The notes below the pieces were generated by a model. That model had not been told where the DNA came from. It saw only the letters and a program-made list of their open reading frames with translations, and searched no databases. From Streptomyces sindenensis (GTDB lineage Bacteria > Actinomycetota > Actinomycetes > Streptomycetales > Streptomycetaceae): 64,000 bases of DNA. A program made the translations under genes and the position numbers. Positions 34,671 to 45,327 of this stretch are shown here, piece by piece. Where the stretch lies: positions 186,001-250,000 of the forward strand of contig NZ_BMSG01000004.1 of the NCBI RefSeq assembly GCF_014649035.1, in the 5' to 3' direction. Positions within the stretch are counted from its first letter, which is position 1. Each line of letters begins with the position of its first letter.

Positions 34671-36020
34671 ATGAGCGCCGCCGACGCGGTGACCGACTCG
34701 CTGGAGAACCTGCGCGCCCGGTTCATCGGCGTACGGGACGGGAAGCCGGCCGACTACATCCCCCAGCTGGCCCTCGCCGATCCGGACGCCTTCGGTCTCG
34801 CGCTGGTCAGCATGGACGGACACCGCTACAGTGCGGGCGAGGCCGACATCCCTTTCACCCTCCAGTCCGTCTCCAAACCGTTCATCTACGCCCTCGCGCT
34901 CTCCCTGCTCGGCCTCGACGAGGTGAGCCGCTGGGTGGGCCCCGAGCCGAGCGGCGAGGCGTTCAACGCCATCAGCCTCGAACCCGACACCGGGCGGCCC
35001 GCCAACGCCATGGTCAACGCCGGTGCGATCGTCACCACCGCCCTGATCCCCGACACCCCCGACGAGCCCGCCTTCGACCGGATCCTGAGCTGCCTCGGCC
35101 GGTTCGCCGGCCGGGAACTGGACGTCGACGAAGAGGTGTTCAGCTCCGAGTCGGTGACCGGAGACCGCAACCGGGCGCTGGCCTACCTGATCCGTTCCAC
35201 CGGCACCATGCCCGTCGACCCGGTCCTCGCCGTCGACCGCTACTTCCGCCAGTGCGCCATCCGCGTCACCACCATCGACCTGGCCACGATGGCCGCGACG
35301 CTCGCCTACGGCGGCGTCAACCCGGTCACCGGCGAGCAGGTCGTCTCCGCCGAGGTCGCCGCCCGGGTCCTTGCCGTCATGGCGACCTGCGGCATGTACG
35401 ACGGCTCCGGCGACTGGCTGCTGCGCGTCGGGCTGCCCGCCAAGAGCGGCGTGTCCGGCGGTCTCATCGCGGTGGGGCCCGCCCGCTTCGGGGTCGCCAC
35501 GTACAGCCCGCCGCTGGACGCCACCGGCGGCTCGGTACGCGGCCATGCCGCGCTGGAGACGATGTCGCGGCGCTACGGGCTCCACCTCATGCTCAACCCC
35601 GCGCTGCCGGGCTCCACCGTCACCCTCGTCACGACCGCGGACGATCTGCCGTCGGCGCCCTTGGCCGAGCACGAACGGGCCCTCCACGAACAGGTCGGCG
35701 TCGTCGTCGCCCAGGGGTCCATCGACTTCACGGCCGCCGAACGCGTGCTGTACGCCCTGGACGAGTCGGGGCCGAACGGCGGCTCCGTGGTGCTCGACCT
35801 GCACGACGTCACCGCCGTCGACTCCGTGGCCCTGGCCATGCTGCACACCGGACTCGCGCGGCTCCTGTCCGACGGGCGGCGCGCGGCCGTCGTCGACCCG
35901 CGCGGTCTGCTGGGGCCGCCCGACGTCCTCAGGGAAGGGGCCGGCCAGGACCTGCCGCGCTACGCCACCCGTGAGGATGCCGTCGAAGGCTGCGCGCAGG
36001 CCCTGGCCGGGGAGGACTGA
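34671..36020 (+). CDS. glsA: Glutaminase A with C-terminal STAS domain
   Basis: 449 residues. The first 305 are a serine-dependent beta-lactamase-fold glutaminase that hydrolyses glutamine to glutamate and ammonia: S66-V-S-K69 (LQSVSKPF) is the nucleophile pair, with AMVNAGAI, NRALAYLIRSTG and KSGVSGGL as further active-site segments. Residues about 335-445 are a STAS domain (VLDLHDVTAVDSVALAMLHT), whose serine-bearing loop resembles anti-sigma-antagonist proteins. Such fusions are known in actinobacteria and may regulate assembly. It is convergent with the endonuclease gene seven bases away. Confidence 0.93.
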   Translation: MSAADAVTDSLENLRARFIGVRDGKPADYIPQLALADPDAFGLALVSMDGHRYSAGEADIPFTLQSVSKPFIYALALSLLGLDEVSRWVGPEPSGEAFNAISLEPDTGRPANAMVNAGAIVTTALIPDTPDEPAFDRILSCLGRFAGRELDVDEEVFSSESVTGDRNRALAYLIRSTGTMPVDPVLAVDRYFRQCAIRVTTIDLATMAATLAYGGVNPVTGEQVVSAEVAARVLAVMATCGMYDGSGDWLLRVGLPAKSGVSGGLIAVGPARFGVATYSPPLDATGGSVRGHAALETMSRRYGLHLMLNPALPGSTVTLVTTADDLPSAPLAEHERALHEQVGVVVAQGSIDFTAAERVLYALDESGPNGGSVVLDLHDVTAVDSVALAMLHTGLARLLSDGRRAAVVDPRGLLGPPDVLREGAGQDLPRYATREDAVEGCAQALAGED

Positions 36021-36027
36021 GCGGGGT

Positions 36028-36843
36028 CTACCAGATGGCGTCGACCCACTCGGGGTGGTCGATGAACGGGTTCCGGTTGTGCTGGAACCGCTCGAATATG
36101 ACGTCGTTGCGGCGCTTCTCGAAGGTGTCGGGCGGGTCCTCCTGGCTCCACGCCTTCAGAACGGACAGTTTGCCCATCTTCGGCGCGGACCCGTTGTTCA
36201 CCTGGTCGTTGGGTTCGAGGTCGGCGAAGGAGTCGTTGCCCTCGTAGCGCACGGCCATGTAGAGGATCATCCGGGCGACGTCGCCCTTGACCTGGTCGCG
36301 CGGCTCGAAGGAATCGCTGTCGGTGAAGTTGCCGGGCGCGGAGCCGAGTTCGCCGCCACCGTTGTCGAAGTCCTTGTTGCCGCGAATGGAGTTGACCTGG
36401 ACGTCCGTGGGGCGCAGGTGGTGGACGTCGGTGCCCGGGCCCGTCGCCGTACCGAAGTCGCCGTGCGACTTGGCCCAGACGTGCTCCCGGTTCCACTGGC
36501 CCGAGTTGCCACCGTTGTCGTTCTTGGACTGGGAGCGCCCGGTGTACAGCAGGACGACGTTGGAGGAGTTGGCGGGATCCTCGTCGGTCGCCTTGAGGGC
36601 GTCCCACACCTGGCTGTAGGAGAGCTTGGTCTGGTCGCTGATGATCGTGTGCAGGGCGGCCTTGAGCTCGGCGCCGGTCTTGCCGAGGGCGTCCTGATAG
36701 TAGGTGTCGTCGAGGGCGGCGGCGGTGGTGTACCGGCCGGGGGAGGAGTCCGAGGGGGCCGCGGCGGCGGTGCCGGCGAGCACGGTGACGGTGGCCACCG
36801 CGGCCAGTAGTGGACGCGCGTAGAACGAGTGGCGACGGGACAT
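36028..36843 (-). CDS. Secreted endonuclease I family nuclease
   Basis: 271 residues. A signal peptide spans 1-29 (ending AAAAP). The catalytic beta-beta-alpha metal motif NREHVWAKSHG at 118-128 and DVHHLRPTDVQVNSIRGN are characteristic of endonuclease I (EndA/NucM, Pfam Endonuclease_1). It should degrade extracellular DNA for nutrient or phosphate scavenging. Its promoter contains an unusual dyad (see that entry). Confidence 0.92.
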   Translation of the reverse strand: MSRRHSFYARPLLAAVATVTVLAGTAAAAPSDSSPGRYTTAAALDDTYYQDALGKTGAELKAALHTIISDQTKLSYSQVWDALKATDEDPANSSNVVLLYTGRSQSKNDNGGNSGQWNREHVWAKSHGDFGTATGPGTDVHHLRPTDVQVNSIRGNKDFDNGGGELGSAPGNFTDSDSFEPRDQVKGDVARMILYMAVRYEGNDSFADLEPNDQVNNGSAPKMGKLSVLKAWSQEDPPDTFEKRRNDVIFERFQHNRNPFIDHPEWVDAIW

Positions 36844-36965
36844 GTGGGGTGTCCTCTCCGGAACGCGGGCGCCGCGGCGGGACCCTGGGTGGAGGCGCTC
36901 GCGCGGCGGCCGTTCGGTGGGTGGTCAGCCGGGAGCCTTCCACACGCACCGTGACCCAGGTGTGA

Positions 36966-36994
36966 ACACTCCGCACATATCATGTGCAGGTCAA
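36966..36994 (-). promoter_or_regulatory. Nuclease promoter with dyad in the -35/-10 spacer
   Basis: On the minus strand TTGACC (36994-36989) is followed 17 bases later by GAGTGT. The spacer contains the perfect dyad GCACAT-N3-ATGTGC at 36973-36987, an operator-like element that would block polymerase. Confidence 0.5.
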
Positions 36995-37006
36995 GAGTCG
37001 ATCTGT

Positions 37007-37044
37007 CGTCGCCTCTCGCGGACGGCCGTCCGCGAGAGGCGACG
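37007..37044 (-). terminator. 38-bp perfect palindrome after the GH25 gene
   Basis: Bases 37007-37025 and 37026-37044 are exactly complementary. It lies nine bases after the GH25 stop codon and just upstream of the nuclease promoter, so it insulates the two leftward genes. Confidence 0.85.
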
Positions 37045-37052
37045 GCTCGGTG

Positions 37053-37604
37053 CTATCCGGCCGCCCAGTCGCGCAGGGCCCGGGCCGAGGGGAAGTCGGC
37101 CACGTTCCTGTCGAGCGGATCGTCGGTGTACTGGTGGATGCGCCAGTCCGCCTCGATACGGGGCTTGCCCGCGGCGACGTAGTCGGCGATCCACAGCCCG
37201 TCGCCCGCGTAGCCCGTGGTGTCGTGGTTGAGCCAGAACGAACGGTTGCAGTACAGCAGGACCCGGTGACCGGGCCGCTCCTTCTTCACCGCGCGGATGA
37301 ACCGGTCCTTCTCCGCGTCGCTCGCCCGCGTCCCGCCGCCGGTCTGTTCCCAGTCGACCGCGAGCAGATCGCCCGCCTTCTCGGGGGTCTTGCTGAGGAA
37401 GTAGTCGACCTGGTCCGCCATGTTCCCCGGCCAGAGGAAGTGGTAGAAGCCGACGACGCACTCGGCGTCCCTGGCCCGTTTCACCTGCGCGTCCAGACGT
37501 GGATTGACGTAGGAGCGGCCTTCGGTGGACTTGATGAGGACGAAGTCGAGACCGTCCGTGTCGTAGGAGGGCTGATAGGCGCTGACGTCGACACCGTGGA
37601 GCAT
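37053..37604 (-). CDS. GH25 lysozyme-like protein without a signal peptide
   Basis: 183 residues. The fold starts at once with HGVDVSAYQPS (active-site Asp), continues with FVLIKSTEGRSYVNP, GFYHFLWPG and LLAVDWEQTGG (second acidic pair), and ends with WRIHQYTDD, all typical of GH25 muramidases. Most secreted Streptomyces GH25 enzymes have a signal peptide; here the frame upstream of ATG 37604 contains no hydrophobic stretch. It may be released by lysis or another export route, or be a cytoplasmic relative. Catalytic acids appear intact. Confidence 0.88.
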   Translation of the reverse strand: MLHGVDVSAYQPSYDTDGLDFVLIKSTEGRSYVNPRLDAQVKRARDAECVVGFYHFLWPGNMADQVDYFLSKTPEKAGDLLAVDWEQTGGGTRASDAEKDRFIRAVKKERPGHRVLLYCNRSFWLNHDTTGYAGDGLWIADYVAAGKPRIEADWRIHQYTDDPLDRNVADFPSARALRDWAAG

Positions 37605-37763
37605 GGGCACCCGCCTCGGGAATGTGGGGCAACGACCTCCGAGTCCTGCCCACTCCCCGGTCCCGCCATGGGCTGATTCACCCTCCCGGGTCACGGGGCG
37701 GCGCGCATCGGATGCGGCCGGGTCGCCGGAGGGTGAGAATTGCCGCAAGGACGAGGAGGCGGC

Positions 37764-37976
37764 ATGAGCGAAGAGTCCGAATCCGTATCCGAGGCCCTGG
37801 CCGGGCCGGGGGGCGTCACGCCCGACCGGCTCCTGCACACGGGCGCGAGCGACCGGCCGAGCCCGGAGGACCTGGTGCTGGCCTCCGGGCGGGACCTGAC
37901 TCCGGAAACCCTGGAGTGGGCCCGGCGCAAGCTGGCCGCCGAGGGGCGGTCGGCCATCGACAAACAACTGCCCTGA
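37764..37976 (+). CDS. Small acidic hypothetical protein
   Basis: 70 residues; GAGGAGG precedes the ATG by six bases. The first 20 residues are acidic (SEESESVSEALAGPGG), and the rest has two short helices (SPEDLVLASGRDLTPETLEW, ARRKLAAEGRSAIDKQL). Similar small proteins occur in Streptomyces without known function. A terminator follows. Confidence 0.7.
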   Translation: MSEESESVSEALAGPGGVTPDRLLHTGASDRPSPEDLVLASGRDLTPETLEWARRKLAAEGRSAIDKQLP

Positions 37977-38054
37977 CACCTCCCGGGCCCGCTGGGGCCC
38001 CGGCGGGCGGGTGCCCGGAGCCGTACCCCGCTCCGTACACCGAGGTGAACGCGG

Positions 38055-38096
38055 CCGAGGGGCCGGGGAGCGTGTGGGGCGCCCCCGGCCCCTCGG
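38055..38096 (+). terminator. 14-bp hairpin before the methyltransferase promoter
   Basis: Bases 38055-38068 pair with 38083-38096. The -10 element of the next gene (TAGCCT, 38098-38103) begins two bases after the hairpin, so the -35 region of that gene lies inside the stem-loop. Confidence 0.7.
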
Positions 38097-38112
38097 CTAG
38101 CCTGAGTCACCT

Positions 38113-39267
38113 ATGAACCGCTTGACGATCCCCCAGGGCACGTTCGAACTCGCCCGCTTCCCCGAGCACCCGCGCGACCCCTTCCGGGCGTGGGACGCCG
38201 CCGACGCATACCTGCTCCAGCAGCTGACGGACCCCGAGACGGGGCCGGTCGACCTCTCGGGGACGGTCGCCGTCGTGGGGGACCGCTGGGGAGCCCTCGC
38301 CACCGCGCTGGCCGAGCACCGGCCCGTCCAGATCAGCGACTCCTACCTGGCCCGGCGTGCCACCCTCGCCAACCTGGCCCGCAACGGCATCGACCAGGAC
38401 GCGGTACGGCTGCTGTCCTCGCGCGACACCCCGCCGGACCGGATCGACGTCCTCATCGTCCGGGTGCCCAAGTCCCTGGCGTTCCTGGAGGACCAGCTCC
38501 ACCGGCTCGCCCCCGCCGTCCACGCCGGCACCGTGATCATCGGCACCGGCATGGTCAAGGAGATCCACACCTCCACGCTGAAGCTCTTCGAGCGGATCAT
38601 CGGCCCGACCCGCACCTCCCTCGCCGTCCGCAAGGCGCGGCTGATCTTCTGCACCCCCGACCCCGAGCTGCCCCGTACGCCGAGCCCGTGGCCCTGCCGC
38701 TACGAGCTGCCCGCCGACGTGGGCCCGGTCTCGGGCCTGACCGCCGTCAACCACGCCGGGATCTTCTGCGCCGACCGCCTCGACATCGGCACCCGCTTCT
38801 TCCTGAAGCACCTGCCCACCCGCGGTGGGGCCGTCCGCGTCGTCGACCTGGGCTGCGGCAACGGCGTCCTCGGACTCTCCGCCGCCGTCGCCAACCCCCA
38901 GGCGCACGTCACCTTCGTCGACGAGTCCTACGGGGCGGTCGCCTCCGCCGAGGAGACCTTCCGGGCCGGAGCACCGGACGGCGCGAACGCCGACTTCCTG
39001 GTCGGCGACGGACTCGCCGACCTCGATCCGGGCAGCGTCGACCTGGTGCTGAACAACCCGCCGTTCCACTCCCACCTGGCGACCACCGACGCCACGGCCC
39101 GCGCGATGTTCACCGACGCGCGGACCGCCCTGCGGCAGGGCGGCGAGCTGTGGGTCGTCGGCAACCGGCACCTCTCGTACCACACCCACCTGCGCCGGAT
39201 CTTCGGCAACTGCACCACGGTCGCCGGCGATCCGAAGTTCGTCGTCCTGCGCGCCGTCAAGCGCTGA
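38113..39267 (+). CDS. RlmG-like class I SAM methyltransferase (23S rRNA m2G)
   Basis: 384 residues. Two Rossmann-like halves are present: a degenerate N-terminal methyltransferase domain (about 1-190) and a catalytic C-terminal one with DLGCGNG at 245-251 (SAM binding) and the N-P-P-F type motif LNNPPFHSH near 313, which marks N2-guanine RNA methylation. This two-domain order is that of RlmG/RsmC. The ATG is ten bases after a -10 TAGCCT, so the transcript should have almost no leader. The substrate base is inferred from the family. Confidence 0.85.
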   Translation: MNRLTIPQGTFELARFPEHPRDPFRAWDAADAYLLQQLTDPETGPVDLSGTVAVVGDRWGALATALAEHRPVQISDSYLARRATLANLARNGIDQDAVRLLSSRDTPPDRIDVLIVRVPKSLAFLEDQLHRLAPAVHAGTVIIGTGMVKEIHTSTLKLFERIIGPTRTSLAVRKARLIFCTPDPELPRTPSPWPCRYELPADVGPVSGLTAVNHAGIFCADRLDIGTRFFLKHLPTRGGAVRVVDLGCGNGVLGLSAAVANPQAHVTFVDESYGAVASAEETFRAGAPDGANADFLVGDGLADLDPGSVDLVLNNPPFHSHLATTDATARAMFTDARTALRQGGELWVVGNRHLSYHTHLRRIFGNCTTVAGDPKFVVLRAVKR

Positions 39268-39302
39268 CGACGAACCCCGCGCCCCTGGCCCTTCCAGATT
39301 CT

Positions 39303-39316
39303 TGCAACAGGTTCTA
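39303..39316. promoter_or_regulatory. KstR-consensus palindrome upstream of the acyl-CoA dehydrogenase
   Basis: TGCAACAGGTTCTA fits TnnAACnnGTTnnA, the operator of the TetR repressor KstR of steroid catabolism in Mycobacterium and Rhodococcus. It ends within a possible -10 TACTGT (39315-39320), so binding would repress. Confidence 0.6.
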
Positions 39317-39368
39317 CTGTGTGCGCCGCCGCACACGGACGACGCCGACGCGAGACTCTGGAGGGGCC

Positions 39369-40547
39369 GTGCACCTCGAATACACGCCTGAGCAGCAGCG
39401 GTTGCGTACCGAACTGCGTACGTACTTCGCGGCCCTGGTGCCCGACAACGCCTACGCGCGCTACGCGGAGCCCGCCGCCCGGAAGCGCTTCTACCGCGAC
39501 ACGGTCCGCAGGCTCGGCGCCGACGGCTGGCTGGGGGTCGGCTGGCCGAAGGAGTACGGCGGCCGGGGGCTGACCCCGATGGAACAGTTCATCTTCTTCG
39601 ACGAGGCCGCCCAGGCCGGCGTACCGCTGCCCTTGATGGCGCTGAACACCGTCGGCCCGACGATCATGCAGTACGGCACCGACGAGCAGAAGGCACACTT
39701 CCTCCCCGGAATCCTGGCGGGGGAGATCGACTTCGCGATCGGCTACAGCGAACCGGACGCGGGCACCGACCTCGCCGCCCTCAAGACCCGCGCGGTCCGC
39801 GAGGGCGACACCTACGTCGTCAACGGCCAGAAGATCTGGACCACCAACGGCGACACCGCCGACTGGGTCTGGCTCGCCGTGCGCACCGACCCCGACGCCC
39901 CGCCGCACAAGGGCATCACCATGCTCCTCGTCCCCACGAGCGACCCCGGCTACTCCTGCACCCTGATCAACACCCTCGCCTCGCACGACACGACCGCCAG
40001 CTACTACGAGGACATCCGGGTCCCCGTCTCGCGCCGCGTGGGCGAGGAGAACAAGGGCTGGCGGCTCATCACCAACCAGCTCAACCACGAACGCGTCACC
40101 CTCGCCGCCCACGGCACGATGGCGGTCCGCGCCCTGCACGACGTCCAGCGCTGGGCCGCCGACACCAAGCTCGCCGACGGCCGCCGGGTCATCGACCTCG
40201 GCTGGGTGCGCGCCCTGCTCGCCCGCACCCACGCCCGCCTCGACGCGATGAAACTCCTCAACTGGCAGATGGTCGCCGCCCTCCAGGACGGCACCCTCAC
40301 CCCGCAGGACGCCTCGGCGGTCAAGGTCTACGGCTCCGAGGCCCGCCGGGACGCGTACGCCTGGCTGATGGAGATCGCCGGCTCCGCGGGCGCCCTGAAG
40401 GAGGGCTCGGCCGGCGCGGTGCTCCACGGCGAACTGGAACGCGGCTACCGCTCGGCCGTGATCTTCACCTTCGGCGGCGGCAACAACGAGATCCAGCGCG
40501 AGATCATCTCGTGGATCGGGCTGGGGATGCCGCGCGTCCGGCGGTGA
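39369..40547 (+). CDS. Acyl-CoA dehydrogenase, FadE26-like
   Basis: 392 residues from GTG, with GGAGGGG just upstream. It should introduce a C2-C3 double bond in an acyl-CoA using FAD. The text LGVGWPKEYGGRGLTPMEQF, IGYSEPDAGTDLAALKTRAV and LITNQLNHERV most resembles the steroid side-chain enzymes of the FadE26/FadE28 kind in mycobacteria, which act as alpha-2-beta-2 heterotetramers. No partner subunit is adjacent, so it may be a homomer or use a partner elsewhere. The KstR-like box in its promoter supports a sterol link. Confidence 0.85.
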   Translation: MHLEYTPEQQRLRTELRTYFAALVPDNAYARYAEPAARKRFYRDTVRRLGADGWLGVGWPKEYGGRGLTPMEQFIFFDEAAQAGVPLPLMALNTVGPTIMQYGTDEQKAHFLPGILAGEIDFAIGYSEPDAGTDLAALKTRAVREGDTYVVNGQKIWTTNGDTADWVWLAVRTDPDAPPHKGITMLLVPTSDPGYSCTLINTLASHDTTASYYEDIRVPVSRRVGEENKGWRLITNQLNHERVTLAAHGTMAVRALHDVQRWAADTKLADGRRVIDLGWVRALLARTHARLDAMKLLNWQMVAALQDGTLTPQDASAVKVYGSEARRDAYAWLMEIAGSAGALKEGSAGAVLHGELERGYRSAVIFTFGGGNNEIQREIISWIGLGMPRVRR

Positions 40548-40581
40548 CGGCCCGTCACACGGCCTCGCCGGCACGGCGGGT

Positions 40582-41706
40582 TCAGCCTTCCGGCTCGTCG
40601 GGGCTCCAGACGTGGACGGCGTCACGGGACGGAGACAACGTCGACCAGAAACCGCCGCCCAGCGCGGTCGGCTCGCAGGAGACCGGTGAGGGGTAGTCGA
40701 CCGCCACGAAGCCGTGTGCCTCCGTGGTGTCGACCAGCCAGTGCCGGTACTGCCCGCAGTCCTCGTCGCTCTCGGTGGTCGAGGCGATCAGGGTCGTCCC
40801 GTCGACGAAGCCGCCGGCCCAGTCCCAGAAGACGGGCATCTCGTCCTCGTCGGTTTCGGCGGGGGCCTCCGGGTGCCGGGGTATCGCCGCGTCGGCATTC
40901 CAGTCCAGCGCCCCCACGACGACGCCACGGGAGTCCCGTACGGCCAGGGAGTCCTGATCGTGCGAGACGGTCATGAGCAGGTCGCCCGACGGGCTCAGGC
41001 TCAGGAGGCAGAGATCGCCCTCCAGGCAGCCCACGGTCAGTCCCCTTCCGTCCCACCGGCCCCATCGCAGCGGCGCCCCGTCCTGGCCCTCGCCGATGCT
41101 CAGCCCCATCTGGCGGGGATCGGTCGGATGGGGCAGGTGGACGCTGCCGGCCGACGCGGCCTCGGCGTCGGCCCGCGCGAGCACGCGACCGTCCCCGGCG
41201 TCGATGACCAGCCACTCGTCCACCGTGTCAGGGCTCAGCTCACCTGCGGGCAACGGTCCGCGTACATGCGCCCAGACGAGGCTGCCGTCCGCCGAGAAGC
41301 CGACCGAACCGCTCTCGGGGTACCGATGGTCCCGCCGGTCCGCATAGGCGTCGTACCTGTCGTGGAACTCCTCGCAGCCGCCGTTCCAGCACCCGTGGCG
41401 TACCTCCCAGAGCGTCGCCCCCGACGGGGCCACCGCGCGCACGGCGTGGACCCCGGCGAAGACCGCCAGGGTCGCGTCCGGCGCCACCTCCGACGTGCCT
41501 CGGCGGCGCGGCCACGGCGCGGGGAACCGGACGCACGCCCCGGCGCGGGGAGCGAAGGTGTCGTCCAGGGGCTGGGCCACGATCTCGTCGTCGCTCCGCT
41601 GGACGAGCAGCCTGCGCCCCGGCGGCCCCGTGATCTCGGGGGGACCGGCCTGGGACGGGGGCAGGAGGGCGGGAACGGTGGTACGGAGCCGAGCGTGGAC
41701 GGACAA
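40582..41706 (-). CDS. Beta-propeller-like (WD40-type) hypothetical protein
   Basis: 374 residues if started at TTG 41706, which has AGGGAGA upstream. The sequence shows repeated blade-like strands with text such as SVGFSADGSLVWAHVRG, LCLLSLSPSGDLLMTVSHDQ and LAVRDSRGVVVGALDWN. This suggests a WD40-like propeller. There is no signal peptide. A scaffold or sensor role is possible, but nothing is certain. It is divergent from the HTH-PPOX gene. Confidence 0.65.
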   Translation of the reverse strand: MSVHARLRTTVPALLPPSQAGPPEITGPPGRRLLVQRSDDEIVAQPLDDTFAPRAGACVRFPAPWPRRRGTSEVAPDATLAVFAGVHAVRAVAPSGATLWEVRHGCWNGGCEEFHDRYDAYADRRDHRYPESGSVGFSADGSLVWAHVRGPLPAGELSPDTVDEWLVIDAGDGRVLARADAEAASAGSVHLPHPTDPRQMGLSIGEGQDGAPLRWGRWDGRGLTVGCLEGDLCLLSLSPSGDLLMTVSHDQDSLAVRDSRGVVVGALDWNADAAIPRHPEAPAETDEDEMPVFWDWAGGFVDGTTLIASTTESDEDCGQYRHWLVDTTEAHGFVAVDYPSPVSCEPTALGGGFWSTLSPSRDAVHVWSPDEPEG

Positions 41707-41830
41707 GCGAATCTCCCTGAGCAGGCGAACTCGGGGAAGAGTACGACGGGCTTCCGCGCTGCGCCCGCCCCCCGTCCTGGTTAGCGTGAGCCGAGAGGGG
41801 GCCGTACGTCGACAGTGAAGGAGCCCCGCG

Positions 41831-42508
41831 ATGCCTTCAGCACCGCATCCGGCCGGCGGCGACCTGGGCCGGCGCATCGTGGCACGCCGTATGCAGCTCG
41901 GTCTGTCCCGGCAGGACGTAGCACTGCGGGCGGGCGCAGCGCCCGGCTACATCGAGTACGTGGAGGAGCAGTCCGCCACCCCGGGTGTCGGCTTCCTGCT
42001 CCGGCTGGCCGACGCGCTGGAGACCACGGTGCAGGAGCTGACGGGGGGAGCGGTCGATCTGCCGCGCGGCGCGGGCCGGGGCGCCCGACGCGCCCGAATG
42101 GCTGAACTCGACGAAGAGATGTGCTGGACGCTGCTGGGCGACCACGGGGTGGGGCGGGTGGCCCTGGCCCTCGCGGACGGGCCGGTCGTCCTGCCGGTGA
42201 ACTACCAGGTGAGCGACGGCGAGGTGGTGTTCAGCACGGCGGAGGACTCTCCGCTGGCCACCGCCGACGACACCGAGATCGCCTTCGAGGCCGACCACAT
42301 CGACGACGCCTTCAGCAAGGGCTGGAGCGTCCTGCTCGTGGGAACCGTGCACGCCGTCACCGACGAGGAGGCCGCGCGGCAGCACAGGGAGGCTGCGTAC
42401 TCGACCCCGTGGGCCGGTCCCGAGCGCGAACACGTCATGGTGCTCGCGCCCCGGCGGATCACCGGGCGCAAGATCGTCGTCCCGGACGCCCCGGGCGAGG
42501 CCGGCTGA
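41831..42508 (+). CDS. HTH (Xre) plus PPOX flavin-binding split-barrel protein
   Basis: 225 residues. Residues 10-70 are an Xre-type helix-turn-helix (GRRIVARRMQLGLSRQDVAL). Residues 95-215 are a PNPOx-like FMN- or F420-binding split barrel (VGRVALALADGPVVLPVNYQ and SVLLVGTVHAVTDEE). In Streptomyces such proteins are often members of the hypoxia/dormancy (DevR/OsdR-like) gene set. Interestingly, the remnant of just such a response regulator lies beside it. GAAGGAG precedes the ATG. Confidence 0.87.
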   Translation: MPSAPHPAGGDLGRRIVARRMQLGLSRQDVALRAGAAPGYIEYVEEQSATPGVGFLLRLADALETTVQELTGGAVDLPRGAGRGARRARMAELDEEMCWTLLGDHGVGRVALALADGPVVLPVNYQVSDGEVVFSTAEDSPLATADDTEIAFEADHIDDAFSKGWSVLLVGTVHAVTDEEAARQHREAAYSTPWAGPEREHVMVLAPRRITGRKIVVPDAPGEAG

Positions 42509-42654
42509 AGGCGCGGGGCACCTTCGATCCGCGGGGCCCCCGGCGTCACTCGCTCGCTCCCCCCCCACGTCCGGGCGGACACCATCCAGCCGGTCCGTGA
42601 GGGGGGCGACCTGCTGGCCGAAGCGGCGGACGCGGTCGGCCGACACCACCCCGG
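42509..42654. other. Non-coding gap before the regulator remnant
   Basis: No start with a ribosome site and no recognisable protein text on either strand. It may be further decayed sequence of the regulator locus. Confidence 0.4.
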
Positions 42655-42875
42655 CCTGTTCTTCACGGCCTTCTCCGACAGACCGAGCCTCCGGGCCGTC
42701 GCACGAGGTGAGGATCAGGCAAGCCAGCTCGGGCATCCGGGAGCGCGACTCCCGGCACACGGTGCTGCCGTCCCGTCGGCCGGCCTGATGCCCGGCACCG
42801 TCCCGTCCGGCTCCAGCGCCGGACCACGGGCCAGTGCCTGGGCGGCCGTCGACGCCTCGCCCTACTGCGCTCCCC
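42655..42875 (-). pseudogene. Decayed NarL/DosR-type response regulator
   Basis: On the minus strand an in-frame TAG is followed by GEASTAAQALARGPALEPDG and TVPGIRPADG, which matches the receiver region ...[30 protein letters not shown] of actinobacterial DosR-like regulators; the phosphoacceptor Asp is lost. A frameshift gives STVCRESRSRMPELACLILT and SCDG. A jump then leads to RLGLSEKAVKNR, the recognition helix of the LuxR-type HTH. So a stop, a frameshift, loss of the phosphorylation site and a deletion between the domains are visible. The ancestral gene was probably a DevR/OsdR paralogue, next to a typical target gene (PPOX). The gap from 42876 to 43084 shows nothing more that I can read. 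Confidence 0.72.
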
Positions 42876-43084
42876 GGCGTCGGCGCCGGTCTCCCGACCG
42901 CCCTCGCGGCCCTTGTCCCAGGAGCGCCGGGGCGCGCAGGCGGTGGACCGCCGGGGAACCGGTAACCGCCCCGCCGCGTACACACTCCGCGGACCGGCAG
43001 CCATACTGGACGAGCCGGGGAGGGCGACAGCACCAGCAGTCGGGAACACGGGGAACAGGGAACAACGGGGGCGGGAAACGGCAG

Positions 43085-45262
<2,178 letters not shown>

Positions 45263-45327
45263 ACCGTGTCCGGAGCCGTCCACCGCCGCCTCTGGTGCGG
45301 CCGGCGGGCGGCGTGTTACGAAGGTGC

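Noticed and set aside
40544..40558. Palindrome GTGACGG-C-CCGTCAC at the acyl-CoA dehydrogenase stop as a terminator
   Set aside because: Seven-base arms with a one-base centre cannot form a useful hairpin; could be chance.
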